Assembly: GCF_002906655.1 (NCBI RefSeq) | Contig: NZ_CP025795.1 | Coordinates: forward strand, 1,860,001-1,924,000 | Direction: 5' to 3' | DNA from: Vibrio hyugaensis | GTDB lineage: Bacteria > Pseudomonadota > Gammaproteobacteria > Enterobacterales > Vibrionaceae | Length of the DNA: 64,000 bases | Shown: positions 37,269-46,302 of the stretch, piece after piece | Numbering within the stretch: position 1 is the stretch's first letter | Layout of the letters: each line of letters begins with the position of its first letter | Translations under genes and position numbers: made by a program | The notes under the pieces: model-generated | The model's input: the letters and a program-made list of their open reading frames with translations, nothing else | What the model was told of the DNA's origin: nothing | The model's database searches: none

Positions 37269-38982
37269 TGATGTTTACCCATTGTTTCAGAATTTCGGCT
37301 ACACGCTCAGGCTCTTCATTAGCAATAAGCTGTAGGTGTTTCAATTGGATTTCTAGTGGAGAGCCGGCTGGCGGTAACATGTCGCTGTTGACGTCCAAAC
37401 CAGAGGAGACGGCAATCCCTTTCTCGGACAGTCGGCGATTCAATACTTCTTCACGTTCACGCTCTTCACGCGTTTGCAGATTGTCGTATTGCGGCTCTTC
37501 CTGTGGTTCAGCAAACTCCAGTTCCTGTGACGGTTTATCAGCTCCAGTTAAGTGCATGATCAAAGGACGAAGCACAAAAAAGATCATCGCTAATCCCAAC
37601 ATCCCACCAATCACATAACGCAAGGGTTGCTGTACGGTTGGGTCTTGCCACCAAGGCAGTGCTGGCGGCGCATCAATCTCGATTGGTGTGAAGTTGAAGC
37701 TCATCAAACTCAAACTGTCGCCACGAGTCGCAGAAATGCCGACAGCGTCCATGATCATTGTTGAGATTTGGGACTTGTCCGCTTCGCTCCATGCCACACC
37801 ATCTGGTGATGCTTGTGAATTCAAGAGGACTGACACACTTAGCTTGTCAATTTGCCCCTGCTGATATTGAGTACGACGAACACTGCTGCCAACCGCATAT
37901 TGACGATTGATCTCTGAGCGCGCGTTAGTGTTTTGGCTATCGTTAGTTGGCGTTTCACCCGTAACCGGAGGTTGATTGCTTAGTGAGCCAGGGATGCCCA
38001 AAGCAATTTGATCAATTGAGTTATTTTGAATGGTGTGTTCATTGCGAACCACTGGCGCATTATCGAGGATCTCTTGCGTCTCTTCGACTTGACTAAAGTC
38101 CATATCGGCTGCAACTTGCACGCGGAAGTTACTTGGGCCAACAATCGGCGTTAGCATGTCTGAAGCACGCTGGATGATTTGCTTCTCGACACTCTTTTGG
38201 TATTCAAGGTATTTAGCGTTAACTTTACCCGCTTCTGCAGAGGCAACGTCTGCACTCAATAGTCGGCCATATTGGTCAATCACCGAGACAAATTCTGCCT
38301 TCATTGCCGTCACACTACCCACCACCAAATTGATGATGGCTTCCACTTGTTCTGGCTTGAGATCTTCACCTGGTTTCAGTTCTAACATAACTGATGCAGA
38401 AGGGTTTTCTGTATTCTGGCGGACAAACAAGGTTTGACGAGGAATCGCTAAGTGCACACGCGCATTCGCGACTGCATTAAGCGACATGATAGTGCGTACT
38501 AACTCACCCTCTAAACCATGACGATAACGCGCTGTTTCCATAAACTGACTGGTGCCAAGAGAGCTGTCTTCTTTTAGCGAATCTAAACCCGTAGGCAGTT
38601 TCGCTTTAACACCTTTTGATGCCAACAACATGCGGATACGAGCGACTTCACCTTCTGGCACTAATACTTGTCCATTTTGCTCTTGCATGCGGTAGCTGAT
38701 GCCTTCGCTTTCCAGTACCGACACAATCTCACCGATATCAAAGCGCTCTTGCTGGCTGTAAAGCGGACGGAAACTTTGGGAAGAGCTCCATAACGCGACC
38801 ACGATAATCGCAGCAACAATCGCGGCTAAAACCGCAGACAACACCAGATTGCGTTGGCTGCTAGACCACAACTGTTTGATTTTATTTGTGACATCATCCA
38901 TCCCATTATTTGATGAAAGCGTCTGTGTCGTGCCGGAATGCATCGCAGAATTTCCGGCCACTTGAGTGGTAAGTTCTGACAT
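37231..38982 (-). CDS. fliF: Lateral flagellar MS-ring protein FliF
   Basis: 583 residues. It forms the inner-membrane MS ring, the platform on which the rotor is built. TM1 lies at about 45-68 and TM2 at about 450-475. Between them are the ring-building motifs (SYRMQEQNGQVLVPEGEVARIRML, residues 95-118, partly listed; FVRQNTENPSASVML; VSVLLN). The C-terminal cytoplasmic tail binds FliG. It begins three bases after the fliE stop. Confidence 0.95.
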   Translation of the reverse strand: MSELTTQVAGNSAMHSGTTQTLSSNNGMDDVTNKIKQLWSSSQRNLVLSAVLAAIVAAIIVVALWSSSQSFRPLYSQQERFDIGEIVSVLESEGISYRMQEQNGQVLVPEGEVARIRMLLASKGVKAKLPTGLDSLKEDSSLGTSQFMETARYRHGLEGELVRTIMSLNAVANARVHLAIPRQTLFVRQNTENPSASVMLELKPGEDLKPEQVEAIINLVVGSVTAMKAEFVSVIDQYGRLLSADVASAEAGKVNAKYLEYQKSVEKQIIQRASDMLTPIVGPSNFRVQVAADMDFSQVEETQEILDNAPVVRNEHTIQNNSIDQIALGIPGSLSNQPPVTGETPTNDSQNTNARSEINRQYAVGSSVRRTQYQQGQIDKLSVSVLLNSQASPDGVAWSEADKSQISTMIMDAVGISATRGDSLSLMSFNFTPIEIDAPPALPWWQDPTVQQPLRYVIGGMLGLAMIFFVLRPLIMHLTGADKPSQELEFAEPQEEPQYDNLQTREEREREEVLNRRLSEKGIAVSSGLDVNSDMLPPAGSPLEIQLKHLQLIANEEPERVAEILKQWVNINEHSSVNVKADA

Positions 38983-38985
38983 GGA

Positions 38986-39342
38986 TTACACCGGCATCTT
39001 CATTATATCTTCAAACGACATCACTACTTTGTTGCGCACTTGCATCAAAGCATTGAAAGAGAGACTCGCCTTCTGACTGGCGACCATTGCCCCTACTAAA
39101 TCATCACTTTTACCCGTCTCAACGGCTGTCATTTTTTGACTGGCGACCGATTGGTGTTGGTTAACCGTGTCCAAAACGCTGGTCATTGCTTGCGAGAAAG
39201 ACAATGGTGCATTCAAAGATTGCTGATCCAAAGGGTTAGCACTCACTACAAATTCTGGCGGCTGAACATGCGTTCGCATCGCCTCCATTTTCGACAGCAT
39301 TAATTGCTCTGCTGAGACCGCATTGGTAGGTTGACTTGCCAT
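38986..39342 (-). CDS. fliE: Lateral flagellar FliE
   Basis: 118 residues, helical. FliE links the MS ring to the proximal rod. The C-terminal half has the conserved pattern ASQKASLSFNALMQVRNKVV and ends in YxxIMxMPV-like FEDIMKMPV, the family hallmark. It follows lafK by 14 bases and precedes fliF. AGGAGAAATG-type spacing is seen before its start (AGGAG 39350-39355 region). Confidence 0.92.
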   Translation of the reverse strand: MASQPTNAVSAEQLMLSKMEAMRTHVQPPEFVVSANPLDQQSLNAPLSFSQAMTSVLDTVNQHQSVASQKMTAVETGKSDDLVGAMVASQKASLSFNALMQVRNKVVMSFEDIMKMPV

Positions 39343-39356
39343 CTACATTTCTCCTT

Positions 39357-40700
39357 TTAGGCAGCCGAGCCAAGCGCCGACTGTAAATCAATACCGTGTT
39401 CGCGCATTGCTGCAAGCTTGTAACGTAACGCTCGGGTAGACACACCCAAGGCATTTGCGGTTTTGGTTCGGTTTCCACCAAACTGACGTAATTTATCGAG
39501 GATGAACTGGAACTCAGCTTGCTTCTTCGCTTCAACATGACCAAAACTTGAGGTTGGCTCTGTGCAAGGGACTGGCGTCAGCAATTCAATTGGTAGCATC
39601 AGATCATGCGCAGTGATGTAATCACCGTGACGCATGACCAAAGCGCGTTGAATGACGTTTTCGAGTTCACGAATATTGCCCGGCCAGTGATATTGGCTTA
39701 GGGCAGCAATCGCATCTTGAGAAAGGTGACAGCGACTGCCATCTTGATATTTCCCAATAAAGAATTGGCTGATCGGTAAAATATCTTCTTTGCGTTCACG
39801 AAGCGGTGGCCAGTGCAGAGGCAAAACATCTAAGCGGTAGTAGAGATCTTCGCGGAACGTGCCTTTCTGCACTTCTTCACGCAAGTCTTTGTTGGTCGCA
39901 GCAATCACTCGAATATCGAGTTGAATGGCTTTGTGGCTACCAACACGTTCCACTTCACGCTCTTGTAATACACGTAACAACTTCGCCTGTACCGCAGGTG
40001 ACATCTCACCAATCTCATCTAATAAAATAGTGCCACCGTTGGCTTCTTCAAACTTACCGCTTTGGGAATTGGTCGCCCCCGTAAACGCCCCTTTAACGTG
40101 GCCAAACAGCACGGCTTCCAGCATGGATTCCGGAATCGCAGCACAGTTCACCGCAATAAAAGGCCCATCAAGACGAGAAGATTGCTCATGGACATAACGA
40201 GCCAGCACTTCTTTACCCGTTCCCGACTCGCCAGTGATCAATACACTGGCGTTGGTGCAAGCTGCACGATGAGCCAGTTGTAAAACTTGTTTACTGCGCC
40301 ATGACTCTGCAACAATGTTCGCCAAAGGTTTACCCAGAGCCTCAACACGCTTAAGCAAATTGAGTAACTGATTGGTCTCAAAAGGACGAAGCAAGTAATC
40401 GGTCGCACCGGACTTCATAGTCTCTGCGGCCAAAATACCTTGGTCTTGATCTACAATCGCAATCACGACACCCGAATTACGCTGTTTCTGATGACAAGCA
40501 ACAAACTCGCGTACACACATATCCGGCAAGGTTGAGCTCACTAAGGTGATGCTCGCTCGCTCTTCCAGCAATGCACTTCGCCCAGTACGACTGTGCCTAG
40601 CGGTATACCCTGCGCTCCCCAGTACATCCAGTACATCCAGTACCGGCTGAGCAAGACGTTCATTTGGCTCAACCAACAAAATATCCGTTTTCGTCATCAT
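39357..40700 (-). CDS. lafK: LafK, sigma54-dependent lateral flagellar activator
   Basis: 447 residues. It is the master regulator of lateral flagellar genes, an AAA+ enhancer-binding protein. It has the AAA+ Walker A GESGTGKE, the sigma54-contact loop GAFTGA, Walker B GTILLDEIGE and a C-terminal Fis-type HTH (KTANALGVSTRALRYKL). The N-terminal receiver-like domain lacks the acidic pocket (LLVEPNE), and serine (Ser55) replaces the phospho-acceptor aspartate, so it should act without phosphorylation. A 9-base tandem duplication (40621-40638) repeats LDV near residue 22. Its ATG overlaps the motY stop. Confidence 0.94.
   Translation of the reverse strand: MMTKTDILLVEPNERLAQPVLDVLDVLGSAGYTARHSRTGRSALLEERASITLVSSTLPDMCVREFVACHQKQRNSGVVIAIVDQDQGILAAETMKSGATDYLLRPFETNQLLNLLKRVEALGKPLANIVAESWRSKQVLQLAHRAACTNASVLITGESGTGKEVLARYVHEQSSRLDGPFIAVNCAAIPESMLEAVLFGHVKGAFTGATNSQSGKFEEANGGTILLDEIGEMSPAVQAKLLRVLQEREVERVGSHKAIQLDIRVIAATNKDLREEVQKGTFREDLYYRLDVLPLHWPPLRERKEDILPISQFFIGKYQDGSRCHLSQDAIAALSQYHWPGNIRELENVIQRALVMRHGDYITAHDLMLPIELLTPVPCTEPTSSFGHVEAKKQAEFQFILDKLRQFGGNRTKTANALGVSTRALRYKLAAMREHGIDLQSALGSAA
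40621..40643 (-). repeat. 9-bp tandem repeat inside lafK
   Basis: AGTACATCC occurs twice in tandem, followed by a partial third copy (AGTAC). In the protein it gives VLDVLDVL near residues 20-27. The unit is a multiple of three, so expansion or loss by slippage would keep the frame. Confidence 0.8.
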
Positions 40701-41734
40701 TGAACCTTTACCTTCTCTTGTTGGGGTTGTTGTTTTACTTCTGAGTTGTTGTTAGCAAACTCGTTTTTGGTAATCACACGCTCGTTATCTCGAACTAAGC
40801 GCAACGTCACGCGGCGGTTCTTAGCCTGCCCTGCTTGGGTGTTATTGCTTGCAATTGGGTAGCGAGCTCCGTGCGCACGAACTTCAATCAAGTGAGGAGC
40901 AATGCCATTTGCAACGAGCTCATCTGCGACCTGTTGAGCTCGTTGGCGTGAAATCTTCAGATTAATTAATTGAGCACCAACATTGTCGGTATAACCGTCA
41001 ACTAAGATTTTAGTGACGCGCTCATCAACAACAACATAACTATGCAAAGCGGCTAATGTGTTTTTTTGAGATGAGTTCAGTGCCTGTTGGCCAAACTGAA
41101 AAGGAAGAATCAGATCTCGAGCTTGAGAAAACGACAGCTTAGGTAACTGTTCTCGACATTGATTGAAAGACGCTAGTGCATGTTGGATTTGAATGGTTGG
41201 CAACGTGACACTATCTATGGCGGAAGGATTGCTTCCACTTAGTGACAGCGTAACCCAATTGCCTGATGCCATTTCAAGAATGAGCGAATCTGCACCAGTT
41301 AAGAACTCAAATCGGTGAGTAGGCTGCGCAAACGTATGCGATGCCTTTTCCTTCCTATAAAGCTCTTTATGCCACGGAGCACTCTGACTTCCTAACACAG
41401 CCTTTTCCCATTTATTGTTGTTATCTTGAACATCAGCAATAAAGAGAACTCGGTTATTTGGCTCTGCACGGAAATAAAACTTCCCCTGTGGAACAGTTGA
41501 ATGCACTAAGTTGCATTCAAATTTATCACCCTTATATGACCAAGTGGAAATGTCCATAGGTATTGTGACACTTTCACCAGCCAATGTGAAATTAGTTGAT
41601 GAGAGAGCAAACAAAAAAACTATTTTTAAAAATATAATTAAGCACCTTCCACCTTGGTATATCTTACATACCTCTGACTTAGATGATTTAATTAAACATG
41701 CCATTGAATTAGAAGATTCGGCATAGGTAATCAT
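40697..41734 (-). CDS. motY: Lateral motor protein MotY (OmpA-like)
   Basis: 345 residues. After an N-terminal signal-like stretch (hydrophobic core IIFLKIVFLFALS, about 33-45), the first half is the MotY-specific beta domain and the second is an OmpA-like peptidoglycan-binding domain (ILVDGYTDNVGAQLINLKIS, then SRQRAQQVADELVANGI). MotY_L is needed for swarming in V. parahaemolyticus, probably anchoring the lateral stator. GGGAA precedes ATG 41734; a shorter start at the MACL methionine is possible. It heads the - strand series, coupled to lafK by ATGA. Confidence 0.88.
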   Translation of the reverse strand: MITYAESSNSMACLIKSSKSEVCKIYQGGRCLIIFLKIVFLFALSSTNFTLAGESVTIPMDISTWSYKGDKFECNLVHSTVPQGKFYFRAEPNNRVLFIADVQDNNNKWEKAVLGSQSAPWHKELYRKEKASHTFAQPTHRFEFLTGADSLILEMASGNWVTLSLSGSNPSAIDSVTLPTIQIQHALASFNQCREQLPKLSFSQARDLILPFQFGQQALNSSQKNTLAALHSYVVVDERVTKILVDGYTDNVGAQLINLKISRQRAQQVADELVANGIAPHLIEVRAHGARYPIASNNTQAGQAKNRRVTLRLVRDNERVITKNEFANNNSEVKQQPQQEKVKVQ

Positions 41735-42120
41735 ATTAATTCCCTATTCTGAAATATAAAAAATGGTCATTAAACGTTCAAAAAAGCTTAGAGAAATGCT
41801 TTAAAAAACGAACTTAACACCATAAAAACAAAGAGTTAAAAAACTCAAGCTCTAAAACTTATTCTACAACCAACGACTGCACTTGGTTGAAATAACAACG
41901 AATTAGCTCACTATTTGTTATAATTATTAATAACTGATTTATTAGTTCAAACTACCGTTTTTTAATTTTTATTAAAAGTGCCTATGCTTCGATTCAAATC
42001 AACATATGAACTAAAGTCACAATCTTTAAAGTTGAAACTAAAAGAATCTAAAAAAGTCTGTGTATGCTGTGCGCAATTAAGTTAAAACAGTTTCGTTTGT
42101 TAAGGCACGGTAAAATATAA
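41735..42120. promoter_or_regulatory. Divergent control region of the two lateral flagellar operons
   Basis: 386 AT-rich bases between motY (-) and fliM (+). These should hold the LafK/sigma54-dependent promoters of both operons, but I found no exact GG-N10-GC promoter core on either strand. A perfect 7-bp inverted repeat (CAACCAA / TTGGTTG, 41867-41889, 9-base loop) lies near the middle and could be an activator or regulator site. Confidence 0.5.
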
Positions 42121-42939
42121 ATGGAAAGTAGAGTTAATGAGCCTATTTCTGACATCAAATTGCTTGATGTAGAACTGCTAGGCAAGCCAATTCATATCAT
42201 TCGTGAAAAGCTCGAAATTTTAATTTCAGAATCTTGTACTAGCCTGACCAACGAGTTACAAAATTGGCTCAGCTCCAACAAAATTGAGGCGACCTTAACT
42301 TCGGTAGAGCTACATCGCTTCTCACCAACCTTGTTGGATAAAGACCAAACATCGAGCTATCTGCATCAAGAGGGTGGCATGGTCTTTATCCACAGTGATG
42401 CCCATACCTTAGTCAAGCTCGCCGACCGCTTTTATGGCGCAAGCAACGACCGCGCCTCGACCACGTTGACGGCCAGTGATCTTCGCCTTCAAGAACGCAT
42501 CAGCCGTATCATTACCAACTGGCTTGCCCCCCAAGAGATGTGGCAAACCTGCGAGTACGAAACGCCGCGCGGAATTGGTTTGCATGCGGAGCTTGCGATC
42601 ACATTCGAAGACTACCAAGGTTCCATTCATCTCAAACTCGATAGCACATTAATCCAAACCTTAATTGAGCAGCTTGAGCTTCATAGCGATGCTGATCTCT
42701 ATCAACCGTTTTGTCGTTCATTGGAAACGACGCCTGTTCGCCTCAATGTCGTACTGAGCAAAAAGACCATGGCGCTCAGTGACGTAGCGGGCTTACAGCC
42801 TAACGATATTCTGCCTATCGAGCTGCTCAATACCGTACCAGTCAGCATCGGTAATCAACCTCTTTTCACTGGTCGTGTTGCAGAACAAGACGGTCAGCTT
42901 GTATTGATTTTTAACCCAGATAAGGAATCGCAGCGATGA
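42121..42939 (+). CDS. fliM: Lateral flagellar switch protein FliM (short form)
   Basis: 272 residues, about 50-60 shorter than usual FliM. It is a C-ring protein, with a middle domain like CheC/FliM and a C-terminal SpoA domain (MALSDVAGLQPNDILPIELL, PVSIGNQPLFTGRVAEQDGQ). The N-terminal EIDALL-type CheY-binding peptide is absent: the protein starts MESRVNEPISDIKLLDVELL. This suggests weak or no CheY control of the lateral motor. It starts the fliMNPQR-flhBA operon and overlaps fliN by four bases. Confidence 0.9.
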   Translation: MESRVNEPISDIKLLDVELLGKPIHIIREKLEILISESCTSLTNELQNWLSSNKIEATLTSVELHRFSPTLLDKDQTSSYLHQEGGMVFIHSDAHTLVKLADRFYGASNDRASTTLTASDLRLQERISRIITNWLAPQEMWQTCEYETPRGIGLHAELAITFEDYQGSIHLKLDSTLIQTLIEQLELHSDADLYQPFCRSLETTPVRLNVVLSKKTMALSDVAGLQPNDILPIELLNTVPVSIGNQPLFTGRVAEQDGQLVLIFNPDKESQR

Positions 42940-43304
42940 GCGAAGCGCAAGAGAACCAAGCATTCGACGCCGATGAATTAAATTTTGACGACTTTCAGTT
43001 AGAGGACTTTGAAACGGAGCAAGCCTTCAAACCGGAGCCTGCCGCTGAGCGCGATTTAAGCTTTTTCAAAAGCATTCCCGTCACTGTGACCTTGGAAGTC
43101 GCTAGCAAAGAAATCCCATTGGGGGATTTGATGAAAGCGGGCGAAGGAACCGTGATCGAATTGGATAAACTCAATGGCGAGCCTTTAGATGTAAAAGTAA
43201 ACGGGTCTCTGATGGGACAAGCGGAAGTCGTGGTCATTAACGACAAATATGGTCTTCGTCTTATTGATGTACACGACTCAGCGTTGAGCGGTGTTGGACG
43301 CTAA
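42936..43304 (+). CDS. fliN: Lateral flagellar switch protein FliN
   Basis: 122 residues. It has an acidic N-terminal arm (1-45) and a SpoA domain (48-122) with SIPVTVTLEVASKEIPLGDLM, VIELDKLNGEPLDVKVNG and YGLRLIDV, the typical FliN pattern. It forms the base of the C ring and docks FliH. It overlaps fliM by ATGA. Confidence 0.95.
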   Translation: MSEAQENQAFDADELNFDDFQLEDFETEQAFKPEPAAERDLSFFKSIPVTVTLEVASKEIPLGDLMKAGEGTVIELDKLNGEPLDVKVNGSLMGQAEVVVINDKYGLRLIDVHDSALSGVGR

Positions 43305-43322
43305 ATTCCGGTGGGTTGCGTA

Positions 43323-44090
43323 ATGAATTGTCTGAGTGTTTGGCAGCGTGGTTTGCCGTTGCTAGTATTGGGGTTGGTTGGCGTGCTGTTGTTTGCCTTC
43401 CCAGCCATGGCGGCAGATAACGGCTTGACCATTTTGTCGGTGTCCGATGGGGACACGCAACAAGAATACAGCGTTAAGCTCCAGATTCTGTTGCTCATGA
43501 CCGCACTCAGTTTCTTACCAGCCTTTGTTTTGATGGCCACCAGCTTCACGCGAATCATTGTTGTTTTGGCGATCTTACGCCAAGCCTTGGGCCTGCAACA
43601 AAGCCCACCGAACCGCGTACTGGTTGGCATTGCATTGACACTCACTCTGCTCATCATGCGTCCGGTTTGGACTGACATCTACGATAATGCCTTCCAACCT
43701 TACGACAACGGTGAAATTACCTTGATACAGGCGTTCTCCGTTGCAGAAAAACCGGTCAGAAACTTCATGCTGGCGCAAACGCATCAAAGTTCGTTAGAGC
43801 AGATGCTACGCATTGCCAATGAACCCATCGACCAAAACGTCGAGGATATTTCTTTCGCCGTTGTACTCCCTGCGTTTGTCATCAGTGAACTGAAAACCGC
43901 CTTCCAAATTGGCTTCATGCTGTTCATTCCGTTTTTGATCATTGACCTTGTGGTCGCCAGTGTATTGATGGCAATGGGTATGATGATGCTTTCACCTCTG
44001 ATCATTTCATTGCCATTTAAGTTGGTGATATTTGTTCTTGTCGATGGCTGGGCAATGACGGTTGGCACGCTTTCCGCCAGTTTCGGTTAG
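43323..44090 (+). CDS. fliP: Lateral flagellar export protein FliP
   Basis: 255 residues from ATG 43323 (a GTG at 43311 is in frame but less likely). It has a signal peptide ending AMAA, followed by the FliP core with about four helices ([40 protein letters not shown]). LPAF, TSFTRI and MGMMMLSP are diagnostic. It forms the export gate with FliQ and FliR. It lies 18 bases after fliN and 11 bases before fliQ. Confidence 0.95.
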   Translation: MNCLSVWQRGLPLLVLGLVGVLLFAFPAMAADNGLTILSVSDGDTQQEYSVKLQILLLMTALSFLPAFVLMATSFTRIIVVLAILRQALGLQQSPPNRVLVGIALTLTLLIMRPVWTDIYDNAFQPYDNGEITLIQAFSVAEKPVRNFMLAQTHQSSLEQMLRIANEPIDQNVEDISFAVVLPAFVISELKTAFQIGFMLFIPFLIIDLVVASVLMAMGMMMLSPLIISLPFKLVIFVLVDGWAMTVGTLSASFG

Positions 44091-44101
44091 CAGGAGGCAA
44101 T

Positions 44102-44371
44102 ATGACACCTGAGTTAACCGTTACACTGTTTTCTGACGCAGTATGGCTGATCATTTTAATGGTAGCAGTCTTAGTCGTTCCGGGATTGATCGTCGGTCTT
44201 GGCATTGCGGTATTTCAAGCCGCAACCCAAATCAACGAACAAACCTTAAGTTTTTTGCCACGTCTACTGGTCACCCTGTTGATGGTGATTTTTGCAGGGC
44301 ATTGGATGCTACGAAAAATCATGGAGCTGTTTGATTTCTTGTTCCATAACATTCCGGGAATGATCGGCTAA
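44102..44371 (+). CDS. fliQ: Lateral flagellar export protein FliQ
   Basis: 89 residues with two membrane helices, the standard FliQ form. It has PGLIVGLGIAVFQAATQINEQTLSFLPR, of which QAATQINEQTL is the family signature. It is part of the export gate. GGAGG lies seven bases before the ATG. The stop TAA shares a base with the fliR ATG. Confidence 0.95.
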   Translation: MTPELTVTLFSDAVWLIILMVAVLVVPGLIVGLGIAVFQAATQINEQTLSFLPRLLVTLLMVIFAGHWMLRKIMELFDFLFHNIPGMIG

Positions 44372-45147
44372 TGGCGATCACGTTTGCGGAACTGTCTGTG
44401 ATTCTCGGTCAACTTTGGTGGCCGTTTTTTCGCATCGGTGCGGTCTTTATTTCCATGCCATTCTTTGGCGATGCGTTGATTCCAGTTTGGGTCCGTAGCT
44501 TACTCGCCTTCTCTATCGTGGTGATCACCGCACCACTGATGCCACCCATGCCAGCAGTCGAACTGTTTTCTATGACTTCCTTGTTCCTTGCATTCGAACA
44601 AGCGATATGGGGGCTGATGTTTGGCCTTATTCTGCACATGCTATTCAATGTTTTTACCATGCTTGGTCAAATCGTTTCTTTGCAAATGGGCTTAGGCATG
44701 GCAATGATGAATGACCCGGTCAACGGCCTTTCCGTGGCAATTCTTGGTCGTATGTTCTTAATCTTCTCGACCTTATTATTTCTTGCTCTGGAGGGGCACT
44801 TGTTGGTTATCGACATCGTCATACAAAGCTTTGTCGTCTGGCCCGTTGGCTCTGGGTTAACCGCACTCTCGCTGAAAGGCGTGGTCAGTATTTTCGGCTG
44901 GATGTTCGCTTCTTCACTTGCTTTGGCTCTACCTGCCATTGTATCCATGCTGCTTGCAAACATTAGCTTTGGTGTGATGAATCGCGCCGCGCCTTCATTA
45001 AACGTTTACGCTCTGGGCTTCCCTATGACTATGCTGCTAGGTTTGTTCAGCGTCTTGATATCCGTTTCTGGTGTCCCTAGCCGTTACACCGCATTAGTGC
45101 ATGACACCATTCGCCACTTGAATAACTTTATGTTGGGGGGCGCATGA
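44371..45147 (+). CDS. fliR: Lateral flagellar export protein FliR
   Basis: 258 residues with about six membrane helices. It has PFFGDALIPVWVRSLLAF, QMGLGMAMMNDP and FGVMNRAAPSLNVYALGFP, all typical of FliR. It completes the FliPQR gate. It overlaps fliQ by one base and flhB by four. Confidence 0.95.
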   Translation: MAITFAELSVILGQLWWPFFRIGAVFISMPFFGDALIPVWVRSLLAFSIVVITAPLMPPMPAVELFSMTSLFLAFEQAIWGLMFGLILHMLFNVFTMLGQIVSLQMGLGMAMMNDPVNGLSVAILGRMFLIFSTLLFLALEGHLLVIDIVIQSFVVWPVGSGLTALSLKGVVSIFGWMFASSLALALPAIVSMLLANISFGVMNRAAPSLNVYALGFPMTMLLGLFSVLISVSGVPSRYTALVHDTIRHLNNFMLGGA

Positions 45148-46271
45148 ACGATCAGTCATCACAAGACAAAACCGAAAAAGCCTCCCCCCAGAAAGTCAAA
45201 AAAGCTCGCCAGGAAGGACAAATTCCTCGTGCAAAAGAATTCACCACCGCCGTGATTTTCTTAGCGGTCGCCTTGTACTTTTACTCTCAGCTCAGCAGTA
45301 TTTGGGAAAGCATGACAGGTATATTCCGTTACAACATGGCCTTAACCCGTGCTGATTTAGACAATCCAAAACAAATGGTAGAGCAACTTGGGCAGAGTTT
45401 GGCGGTCATCATTGAAATGCTATTGCCCCTCTTCACAGTCATCATTATCGTGACATTTGGCAGCAGCATGATCTTGGGAGGTTGGATGTTCCGACCAGCC
45501 AATGTGTTACCAAAGCTCTCCAAACTCAATCCTATTTCGGGCATCAAACGTATTTTCTCAACCCGCTCAGTTGTAGAACTGGTGAAATCGACATTCAAGG
45601 TCGCGGTCATCTTTGGCATTCTCTATGGCTACTTAGATAATCACCTCCAGCCTTTACTTGGTATGCAAAATTTGCCGCTTAGCCAAGGCTTTTCAATGGT
45701 CATGTCGATACTGTTTGAAGGCTTATTATTGATGGGGTTTGCCTTACTTCTGTTTGGTGTGATTGATATTCCCTACCAACGTTGGGAGCACCTAAAAGAA
45801 CTGCGCATGACGAAGCAGGAGCTCAAAGAAGAGTTCAAAAATAACGAAGGCCGCCCAGAGGTCAAACAGCGTATTCGTCAGATTCAACAACAGTTCGCGC
45901 GACGTAAAATCGACAAGATGGTGCCCACTGCAGATGTGATCATCACCAACCCAACCCACTACGCAGTCGCATTGAAATACGAACCTTCACTTTCAGACGC
46001 CCCATTTGTGGTCGCAAAAGGCGTCGATGAAACGGCCATGCACATCCAACGCATCGCACGCGAGAACAAAGTCGAGATCATCAACTCGCCGCCACTGACT
46101 CGTTCGATTTATCACACAACCGCGATTGAGCAAGCTATTCCGAGCCAGCTATTTATCGCCGTTGCACACATTCTTACGTATGTTTTGCAATTGAAAGCCT
46201 TTCGTAAAGGCGACGGACAAGCGCCGACGCCTTTGCCTCATTTTTCAATTCCAAAGCATTTGCAGCACTGA
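45144..46271 (+). CDS. flhB: Lateral flagellar export switch FlhB
   Basis: 375 residues. It begins with the export-family start SSQDKTEKASPQKVKKARQE. Four membrane helices follow (about 30-210), then the cytoplasmic domain with the self-cleavage site NPTH in DVIITNPTHYAVALKY. It switches export specificity from rod/hook to filament proteins with LafE (FliK). It overlaps fliR by ATGA and precedes flhA by 31 bases. Confidence 0.95.
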   Translation: MNDQSSQDKTEKASPQKVKKARQEGQIPRAKEFTTAVIFLAVALYFYSQLSSIWESMTGIFRYNMALTRADLDNPKQMVEQLGQSLAVIIEMLLPLFTVIIIVTFGSSMILGGWMFRPANVLPKLSKLNPISGIKRIFSTRSVVELVKSTFKVAVIFGILYGYLDNHLQPLLGMQNLPLSQGFSMVMSILFEGLLLMGFALLLFGVIDIPYQRWEHLKELRMTKQELKEEFKNNEGRPEVKQRIRQIQQQFARRKIDKMVPTADVIITNPTHYAVALKYEPSLSDAPFVVAKGVDETAMHIQRIARENKVEIINSPPLTRSIYHTTAIEQAIPSQLFIAVAHILTYVLQLKAFRKGDGQAPTPLPHFSIPKHLQH

Positions 46272-46302
46272 TTAACCCGCGTTTACCCAAGGACACGAAA
46301 GT

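Noticed and set aside
42080..42120. GGCACGGTAAAATA before fliM as a sigma54 promoter
   Set aside because: The -24 half (GGCACG) is present but the GC of the -12 half is not found ten bases later, so it fails the key criterion.
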